Assembly: GCA_029219425.1 (NCBI GenBank)
Contig: JAQXTJ010000142.1
Span: forward strand, 1 to 45,971
Length of the DNA stretch: 45,971 nucleotides
Origin: Bacteroidales bacterium
GTDB taxonomy: Bacteria > Bacteroidota > Bacteroidia > Bacteroidales > Muribaculaceae
Direction: 5' to 3'
Made by a program: the position numbers and the translations under genes. The notes beneath the pieces were generated by a model. The model did no database searches. It saw nothing but the letters and a program-made list of their open reading frames with translations, and was not told where the DNA came from. Shown piece by piece: positions 39,868 through 45,971 of this stretch; within the stretch, counting starts at the first letter, position 1; the number at the start of each line of letters is the position of its first letter.

Positions 39868-41571
39868 TTACTGCTTCACGAAGCGCATGCACTTGCCACC
39901 GGGAAGGCTCACGAAGTAGATGCCGCTTGCAAGGCCGTTCACCGGCACAGTGGCGTCGCCGTCAACAGTGGCGGTAGTCACCAGACTGCCGCAGGCGCCA
40001 AAGATGCGCACCGTGCCACTTATGCCACGGAGCTGGAGCACATCGCCGGCAACGAATGCCTTTGCACTGCCGTGAGCCACACCCTTCACGCCCGAATTTC
40101 CTGCTTCCTGATTCACCACAAACTCCGAGCGAGAGCCATCGGTGTCGGTGAGCGTCACCACCGCACTGCGAGCCTCATCTGTATCATTGGGCAGCACAGT
40201 CACAGTGAGAGTGCCACACCAGGTGCGTGTGGTGTTGGTGGAGGCAGTGGACACAATCACCCAGTCGGCATCGCAAGTGGCCGAGAAAGGCTCAGCGGCC
40301 ATATACTGGTAGCGGTCCACCTTCACAGCCTGTGTTCCGCCCTCGGCAGGAGCATTGTAGCTCTCGGTCTCGGGATGCAGAATCGGGAAGAATGCGCCGA
40401 GCGACACCGCACCCACAAAGTGCTCATATTTGGCCTTTGCATCCTTTCCGTAGTCTCCGCCGGTGAAGAAAGTAGAAGTCTCGATGCGCGAATTGGCGAG
40501 CGAGTCGTAGGTGCCGTTGCTCTTGGTAACCTGCTCGTTGGTGAAAATCTCAAATTTTCCCACCTTGGTGTTGTTCCAGCCGGAGAACACCACGGCAAGA
40601 GCCGAGTCGATGGTTACGGGAAGAACCGACTGGTCGTAGCCTTCCTCATCAGTCATCACGAAATTGGCGACGTGAAGCCAGCCAATGTAGTCGTCGCCGA
40701 TGGCATAGCTCGCCATCAGCTCCTTAATCTGGGCACCTGTGAGCGTGGCATGGCCAATCTCGGCACCAAGGTTATACTCTGTGTCGCTCACCTTCGTTGC
40801 CTTGCGCAGTGTCACCGTGATTTCGGCATCATCATCGCACGAAATGCCTATGCTCACCTTTATGCCATCCTTGAGAACGTAGGGCGCGGCTGGCTTGTGA
40901 AATATCGACACCAGGCCTGTGACACCCTGACGGGTGGTCTCGGCGCCCTTGCCAAACACGTATGACTCCATGTCGCTGCCTGCATAGAGATTCACATAGC
41001 TGCCACGGAAATCATATTGCATGAAGCCATAAAAGCCATTCTCCTCCAGTCCGGGCTTGTTGGCGTGGTAGAAGTCGCCAGGACGTCCGCCAATCTGGAA
41101 ATACGACTTGCGGGTGTCGGAGTATGGAGGAAATGAATACTCCGAGGTGATTCCACCGGCAGTGGTGGCAAGAGTGGGCACATAGCCATAGTTGTAGCAC
41201 TCCGTCGCGTAGGTGAGGTCGCGAGTGTCGGCAGTGCAGGTGGTGAGGCTGCTAATCGAGTAGCTGTAGTCGGTGGGATTGCTGTAGGTCCACAGGTAGC
41301 TGTCGCCCTCCTTTCCATCGTTGGCAAAGTGTATTGTGGCGTGTGCAGGGGCAATCATCGAGGTGCACACGGCAAAGTAGTAGCGGTCGTGGTTCCACTC
41401 GCCAAAGTAGAAGCAACCATCGGGGAGCGCATAGTGCACATCGGTGGCAACAGGAGCAGCCGCTGCTGCCGATTGTGGTGCACGGCTTGCCACCGTGAAC
41501 AATTCCTGCTGCTGTGCGCCCATTGTACCGGCCATGGCACAGGCGCAAAGAATCATGCTTAATTTTTTCAT
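39868..41571 (-). CDS. T9SS-exported surface protein with BACON-like domain
   Basis: 567 residues with a signal peptide (about 1-19, AGTMGAQ). The N-terminal 370 residues are Tyr/Gly/Thr-rich beta-sheet sequence of no recognised family (YALPDGCFYFGEWNHDRYYF, YSFPPYSDTRKSYFQIGGRPGDF). Residues of about 395-485 resemble a BACON domain (PAEGGTQAVKVDRYQYM, DWVIVSTAS, TVLPNDTDEARSAVVTLTDTDGS). The last 75 residues are a type IX secretion sorting domain ending VNGLASGIYFVSLPGGKCMRFVKQ. It should cross the outer membrane by the T9SS and be anchored or released at the surface. It follows the larger cargo gene after 27 bases, so the two are cotranscribed. Confidence 0.75.
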   Translation of the reverse strand: MKKLSMILCACAMAGTMGAQQQELFTVASRAPQSAAAAAPVATDVHYALPDGCFYFGEWNHDRYYFAVCTSMIAPAHATIHFANDGKEGDSYLWTYSNPTDYSYSISSLTTCTADTRDLTYATECYNYGYVPTLATTAGGITSEYSFPPYSDTRKSYFQIGGRPGDFYHANKPGLEENGFYGFMQYDFRGSYVNLYAGSDMESYVFGKGAETTRQGVTGLVSIFHKPAAPYVLKDGIKVSIGISCDDDAEITVTLRKATKVSDTEYNLGAEIGHATLTGAQIKELMASYAIGDDYIGWLHVANFVMTDEEGYDQSVLPVTIDSALAVVFSGWNNTKVGKFEIFTNEQVTKSNGTYDSLANSRIETSTFFTGGDYGKDAKAKYEHFVGAVSLGAFFPILHPETESYNAPAEGGTQAVKVDRYQYMAAEPFSATCDADWVIVSTASTNTTRTWCGTLTVTVLPNDTDEARSAVVTLTDTDGSRSEFVVNQEAGNSGVKGVAHGSAKAFVAGDVLQLRGISGTVRIFGACGSLVTTATVDGDATVPVNGLASGIYFVSLPGGKCMRFVKQ

Positions 41572-41598
41572 ATTCAGTGCTGATTTTTTTTGCTTTTG

Positions 41599-43950
41599 TT
41601 ATCTTATGGTGAACTTTATGCTCGCACCGCTGCTGAGGCGGGCCACATAGATTCCTGCCGGCAGGTTGCCGGTGGCTACGGCATCACTCTCGCTGGTGAT
41701 GTCGGTGTGCAGCACAAGAATGCCAAGAGTGTTGTAGATGGCAAGCTGCTCACCACAGGCGCCACTCACCACAATTGCGCCATTCTCCACAGCGAGCTTC
41801 CGGGCAGCATCCACTGCTGCCACACCCGATGCTGCATCCTGCGAGATGGTGACGATGCACTTCGAGCCGGGAACAGCCACCTCCACTGTGCTCTCGCGCT
41901 CTGTGCCGGGATTGTCGGCCACGGTGAAGGTCACGAGCTGCTGGTGGGTTTCCTCATTGTAGGCTCCAATCTTGTAAGTAATCCAGTCGCCTACGCCATC
42001 GCCTTCAATGGTGAAGTCGTCGGCACGATACTCGGTGTAGAACTTCAGACCCTTCGACTGCTTCAGCTCTCCGGCATAGAATGTGGGGTCGGAGCACTCA
42101 AGCCATGTGAAATTGGCATCGAGATTGAAGCAGAAAGCCGTGCAGAGCGGGCCCACCGAGCTGTTGATGTGCGATGCCGGGATAAGGAGGTCGTCGGTCA
42201 TTCCATCCTTGTAGCCGGTGAGGAACACATAGGCATAATTTGAGCCTTCGGGGTTGGGGGTGTTCTGGTTGAGCACCACAAAGTCTTGCACGTTCACTGC
42301 GTCATCAAATCCGGTGAGCTTCAGGAAGACGCCGGTATCCACGGTGATGGTGCGGCCAAAGTCGAATGGCAGTGCCGAGAGACGCTTGCCGCCGCTGATT
42401 ACCGACTGTATCTGCGAGCCGTCGCACACGGCGACAGCAAAGGGGTCGTTCTCTATAGTCCCATCAACCACACGGAAAGCCTTGAGAGTGAAGAGAGCGC
42501 CGTCGGTGGCAGTGACGTTGGCATTCACCCACACGCGGCCGAAGCAGTAGGAATGAGCAGGCTTGGGGAAATAGTTGCAGATGGCTGTGAGCTTCACGTC
42601 AACACCCTCCATACCTATATAGCTGGTCCAGAAGCTGTCGCTGCCAGTGCCAAAGAGATACTTGCCACCAACTAAGTAGTGGCTTATGCCCTTGTTGGTG
42701 TCGTAGTTTCCGGCGCCGAAGTCGCCAAGCGTGCCACCCACCTTCAGGAAGTCGCGTCCCATGGTGAAGTCGGAAGTTGTGCCATTGCCTGCCTCAGCGT
42801 GAAGCGAGGGGAATGAGTATTCACCAGGACGGTACTCTGCCACAAGGTCCATTTCGGCAGATTGCTTGGTGTTGGAGCCATCGGTGGTGTAGGTCCATTT
42901 GAAATCCACGCAATCCACATTGGAGGCGTTGTAGAAAGTGACTTCGGAGAATGGGCTTGTGAGCACTGAGCTCTTGGCGGCAAGCTGCGAGTTGAGGTCG
43001 TAGCCGCTGTAGAACGAGCCGATGGGGATGGTGTAGAGTGCCGTTGGCGACGGCTTTTTCACCGTCACGCAGTCGATGGCCATCGACTCACCGTTGCAGC
43101 CCACATAGCGGAAAGCTATCTTAATCGTCTTGCCCACATAGTTCTCCAGTGAGAGGCGCACGGGAATCCATGTGCCGGTGATTGAAGCGAGGCTGGCATA
43201 AAGCTCGCTGTTGGAATATTTCTGTGCGTCTTCCAGGCACGACCAGATTCCGGTCCAAGACTCTCCGCCATCGTCCGACACCTGCACCTCCAACACGTTG
43301 TTGAGGGAGGTCATAGTGTATTTCTGCGAATCGAAGAACACCCAGCCCGGATGATAGCACAGGTAGAAATAGAGCCACTCGCCATCGTTGAGGGTGATTG
43401 AGGGAGAGATGAGCCACTCATCCTGCTTCTCATTCACCAGGGCGCCAGTGACGGGGTCGGAGTGATAGTTATTGGCAACGCGGGCAAAGAACTTGCCTTC
43501 TATGCTCAGGTCCCAGCTTGGATATTCCACTTGCCAGGTGGGGTTGATGCCCTCATTCTCGGGAGCCACGCTCGGAGGGTCACACTTCGAGATGTCGGCC
43601 CAGCCGTCGGGAATCCAGTCGAAGGTCTCCCCGTCCCAGCTCTCAAAATTCTCAAAGAAATAAGCGCTCTCGGCCTCGGCAGGCTTAATGGGCAGCATCG
43701 CCTTGGGTGTCACAGCCTCGATTTGCGAGTTGGAGCTGCCGAATTGAGGCACCACCCGGCGGCACCTGCGGCCATCGGGAAGCTCCACCATCTGGAGCAC
43801 ACGGCCATTGCCAATGTCGCGGCTCGACACCACCTTGGGTGCAACCGGCTCTATCACCTGAATGGCTGAGGCAGCATCCGCCTTAGACACTGCAAGGGCG
43901 GCAATTGCCACGCTTTGCAGCAACAGACAACTGATTGTTTTTTTAAGCAT
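41599..43950 (-). CDS. T9SS-exported protein with cleaved-adhesin (choice-of-anchor J) domain
   Basis: 783 residues with a signal peptide (about 1-26, ending SKADA). The region of about 95-300 is a cleaved-adhesin/choice-of-anchor J domain: FENFESWDGETFDWIPDGWADIS, DEWLISPSITLNDGEWLYFYLCY, VQVSDDGGESWTGIW, LENYVGKTIKIAFRYVG. The middle part shares composition and short motifs with the downstream cargo protein (GSFYSGYDLNSQ, EYRPGEYSFPSL, FLKVGGTLGDF). The end is a T9SS sorting domain (LAIYNTLGILVLHTDI, GNLPAGIYVARLSSGASIKFTIR). It is likely a surface adhesin or glycan-binding protein. It is first in a two-gene unit divergent from the porin gene. Confidence 0.8.
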   Translation of the reverse strand: MLKKTISCLLLQSVAIAALAVSKADAASAIQVIEPVAPKVVSSRDIGNGRVLQMVELPDGRRCRRVVPQFGSSNSQIEAVTPKAMLPIKPAEAESAYFFENFESWDGETFDWIPDGWADISKCDPPSVAPENEGINPTWQVEYPSWDLSIEGKFFARVANNYHSDPVTGALVNEKQDEWLISPSITLNDGEWLYFYLCYHPGWVFFDSQKYTMTSLNNVLEVQVSDDGGESWTGIWSCLEDAQKYSNSELYASLASITGTWIPVRLSLENYVGKTIKIAFRYVGCNGESMAIDCVTVKKPSPTALYTIPIGSFYSGYDLNSQLAAKSSVLTSPFSEVTFYNASNVDCVDFKWTYTTDGSNTKQSAEMDLVAEYRPGEYSFPSLHAEAGNGTTSDFTMGRDFLKVGGTLGDFGAGNYDTNKGISHYLVGGKYLFGTGSDSFWTSYIGMEGVDVKLTAICNYFPKPAHSYCFGRVWVNANVTATDGALFTLKAFRVVDGTIENDPFAVAVCDGSQIQSVISGGKRLSALPFDFGRTITVDTGVFLKLTGFDDAVNVQDFVVLNQNTPNPEGSNYAYVFLTGYKDGMTDDLLIPASHINSSVGPLCTAFCFNLDANFTWLECSDPTFYAGELKQSKGLKFYTEYRADDFTIEGDGVGDWITYKIGAYNEETHQQLVTFTVADNPGTERESTVEVAVPGSKCIVTISQDAASGVAAVDAARKLAVENGAIVVSGACGEQLAIYNTLGILVLHTDITSESDAVATGNLPAGIYVARLSSGASIKFTIR

Positions 43951-44184
43951 AAAAATTACAGTTTTGATTGTTAATGTTTCTTTTTTTGTGTGTATCTAAT
44001 ATGCGGAATCTCGCCCACTTCATCGGCCATGTTGCCTCAAAATTTCGGCTTAATCCCTTATTGCTGTGGCAAAATTATACATTTTTTCTGAAAAATAAAA
44101 CATTGCGCACCAAAAAAGCACCACACCACGCATATCCATCTCTTGCAGAAAATTGCACTGTCAGACAATAAAAGTGGGGCATTG

Positions 44185-44216
44185 TTTTCGGGTTGAGAGG
44201 ATAATTAGTAACTTTG
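44185..44216 (+). promoter_or_regulatory. Porin gene promoter (-7 TAACTTTG)
   Basis: TAACTTTG at 44209-44216 is a full -7 box, with TTTT at 44185-44188 in the -33 position at a 20-base gap. The ATG is 25 bases downstream. The rest of the 290-base divergent region is AT-rich, with no TAnnTTTG box found for the T9SS-cargo gene. Confidence 0.65.
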
Positions 44217-44240
44217 CACTCAGATTTACCCTAAGCGAAT

Positions 44241-45971
44241 ATGAACAGACAACTGATTTTCATAATAATGATTGCGGCAATCGCATTGCCGTCGCTCGCC
44301 AAGCGTGGACCCAAAATTGAGCCATCCTATGCCTGGCGCATCACCGAGCCTCTGGGGCAGCGCTACGAATCGACCATCGACACGCTGCAAGACGACTATC
44401 ACCGGCAGGCCGTGCCTTCGATGGTGAGCCACGCCTATGCCACCACGGGCAACCTGGGAGCCGAGGGACAGAACCAGATTTTCTTTGAGCGCTCTAAGGC
44501 AAGCGACTTCTTCTTCGAGGATGCACTCGAGGCCTGGCTGCCATCGGCAGCCACACAGCGCTTCTACAACACCCGCATTCCAATGACACTCATGAGCTAC
44601 AACACAGGTGGCAGCAAGGACAATGTGCAGGACAGGCTCAGAGCCGAGTTCTCGGGCAATGTGAACAAGAAAATACAAGCCGGCGCCGCTCTCGACTATC
44701 TCTACTCAAAGGGATTCTACAGCAAGCAATCCACCAAAGACTTCGCATGGAGGCTGTTCGGCTCATATACCGGCGACCGATACGAGCTCCAGGCATTCTT
44801 CAACAACTACAACTTCCTCAACAAAGAGAATGGAGGCATCACCGACGACCGCTATATCACCGACCCGGCCGAGGTGCAGGGCGGCAGCACTAAGGTGGAT
44901 TATCTCACTATTCCCGTCAACCTCAACGACGCGCACTCACAGGTGTGGGGGCATGAGCTCTATATGAACCACCGCTACAAAGTGGGCTACTACCACACCG
45001 AGCGCGACAGCACCGACTCTATAATAAGCAAGACCTACATCCCGGTCACGAGCTTCATCTGGACTATGCGCTACAAGACAAACAAGCATTTGTTTCTCAA
45101 CACATCGGCCAAGGAGGACACCACTTTCTTCACCAACACCTACCTCTCGCTCAGCGGCACCGACGACCAGACGAAGCACTGGAAACTGAGCAATACCGTG
45201 GGCATTTCGCTGCTCGAGGGTTTCCACGAATATGCCAAGTTTGGACTTGCGGCATTCGCAACCTACGAAATAAGGAAATACACTCAGGGAACCGACACCA
45301 TCGACTCCCAGTCGGCAGCATCGGGATTGCTGTCGCCTCGCCCCGAAGTGGTAGTCCCACACTCCTACAGCGACAACGTGGCTTGGATTGGCGGACAGCT
45401 CACAAAGCAGCGCGGCTCACTTCTCACCTACAATGCCACGGCTCAGTTTGGAGTGCTTGGATCGGTGGCGGGCGACATCGACGTCAGTGGCGACATCTCC
45501 ACCAAATTCCGCCTCCGGCACGACACTCTGCGCATCACCGGATATGGCTACTTCAAGAACGAGGAAGTGCCCTATCTGCTGCGCAACTACGTCTCCAACC
45601 ACTTCATCTGGCACAACGACTTCGGCAAGACGCGCCGCCTGCGCATAGGCGGAATCCTCGATGTGCCGCATGTGGGAGCAAGGATTAATGTGGGCGTGGA
45701 AAACATTCAGAACCTGGTGTACTTTGCCGAGGATGGATGCCCGGCTCAGGCTGGCGACAACTTGCAGGTCTTCAGCGCGACGCTGTCACACAGATTCTCT
45801 GCCGGGCCTTTCAACTGGCACAACACTGTCACATACCAGACGTCGGGCAACGAAAGCGTGCTTCCGCTGCCCAAATTTGCCATTTATTCCAATATGTTCC
45901 TGCGGTTTGCCATCGCCAGAGTGCTCAAGGTGAACCTGGGCGTGGATTGCAACTACTACACCAACTACTAC
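44241..45971 (+). CDS. Putative porin (Porin_10-type outer-membrane protein), C-terminus outside window
   Basis: The frame is open from ATG at 44241 to the last base, 577 residues. A signal peptide (about 1-20, IFIIMIAAIALPSLAKR) is followed by WRITEPLGQRYESTIDTLQDDYHRQ and AVPSMVSHAYATTGNLGAEGQNQIFFERS, the opening typical of the Bacteroidota putative porin family. The rest is alternating beta-barrel sequence rich in Tyr, Asn and Asp (FSGNVNKKIQAGAALDYLYSKG, YELQAFFNNYNFLNKENGGI, RLRIGGILDVPHVGARINVGVENIQNLVYF). It should form an outer-membrane channel; the substrate is unknown. It is a single gene here, with its own promoter. Confidence 0.85.
   Translation, partial: MNRQLIFIIMIAAIALPSLAKRGPKIEPSYAWRITEPLGQRYESTIDTLQDDYHRQAVPSMVSHAYATTGNLGAEGQNQIFFERSKASDFFFEDALEAWLPSAATQRFYNTRIPMTLMSYNTGGSKDNVQDRLRAEFSGNVNKKIQAGAALDYLYSKGFYSKQSTKDFAWRLFGSYTGDRYELQAFFNNYNFLNKENGGITDDRYITDPAEVQGGSTKVDYLTIPVNLNDAHSQVWGHELYMNHRYKVGYYHTERDSTDSIISKTYIPVTSFIWTMRYKTNKHLFLNTSAKEDTTFFTNTYLSLSGTDDQTKHWKLSNTVGISLLEGFHEYAKFGLAAFATYEIRKYTQGTDTIDSQSAASGLLSPRPEVVVPHSYSDNVAWIGGQLTKQRGSLLTYNATAQFGVLGSVAGDIDVSGDISTKFRLRHDTLRITGYGYFKNEEVPYLLRNYVSNHFIWHNDFGKTRRLRIGGILDVPHVGARINVGVENIQNLVYFAEDGCPAQAGDNLQVFSATLSHRFSAGPFNWHNTVTYQTSGNESVLPLPKFAIYSNMFLRFAIARVLKVNLGVDCNYYTNYY

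Noticed and set aside
1..45971. CRISPR array, insertion sequence or prophage
   Set aside because: No regularly spaced repeats, transposase or phage structural genes are present; the muramidase at 26274 has an export signal and stands alone.

Overview
The window comes from a Bacteroidota gut-type bacterium of the order Bacteroidales. Supporting features are a SusC/SusD polysaccharide-utilisation locus (PUL), many Cys-anchored lipoproteins, two proteins with type IX secretion (T9SS) C-terminal sorting tails, a Porin_10-type outer-membrane protein, and promoters that fit the Bacteroidota TAnnTTTG (-7) / TTTG (-33) pattern with a 20-base gap. The fairly high GC with this gene content would fit Muribaculaceae; that family placement is inference.

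1-18830 (all minus strand) is one large PUL. In transcription order: GH92, ECF sigma factor, FecR-type anti-sigma factor, GH92, SusC with an STN signalling domain, SusD, a degenerate GH18-like lipoprotein, a DUF1735-LamG lipoprotein, a GH18 endo-beta-N-acetylglucosaminidase, a SusB-type GH97 alpha-glucosidase, and a third GH92 cut by the window edge. The set parallels the high-mannose N-glycan locus of Bacteroides thetaiotaomicron around BT3983-BT3994. In the model, surface GH18 releases high-mannose glycan from glycoprotein, the lipoproteins and SusCD bind and import it, and GH92 mannosidases plus the GH97 glucosidase trim it. The STN domain of SusC signals through FecR to the ECF sigma factor. 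A hairpin with a U-run splits the GH97-GH92 tail from the core genes.

19092-22316 is stress and small-gene territory: oxyR divergent from rubrerythrin with an OxyR-like operator between them, a 57-residue membrane protein with its own promoter and palindromic operator, a small coupled cassette of unknown function, and tRNA-Val. 22317-26017 is aspS, a Nif3-like gene and a zinc-ribbon coiled-coil gene. A long-stem terminator separates these from a secreted N-acetylmuramidase and pepD on the other strand. 28796-32175 holds a 53-residue membrane protein, an OmpH/Skp-like lipoprotein, and pta-ackA for acetate formation, with a duplicated promoter ahead of pta.

32312-36178 (minus) holds tRNA-Met, tRNA-Arg, a PfkB-family kinase, a His-rich membrane protein and a TonB-dependent receptor with a DCQNCG motif. 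A long-range inverted repeat encloses the leader of the receptor. 36367-45971 holds an outer-membrane beta-barrel protein, a divergent thioredoxin-fold protein that lacks the catalytic cysteines and sits behind a structured leader, two T9SS cargo proteins, and a porin that runs off the window. The most interesting unexplained items are the two structured leaders (34623-34736 and 39190-39265), the operator-like palindromes in promoter spacers, and the GH97 addition to an N-glycan locus.
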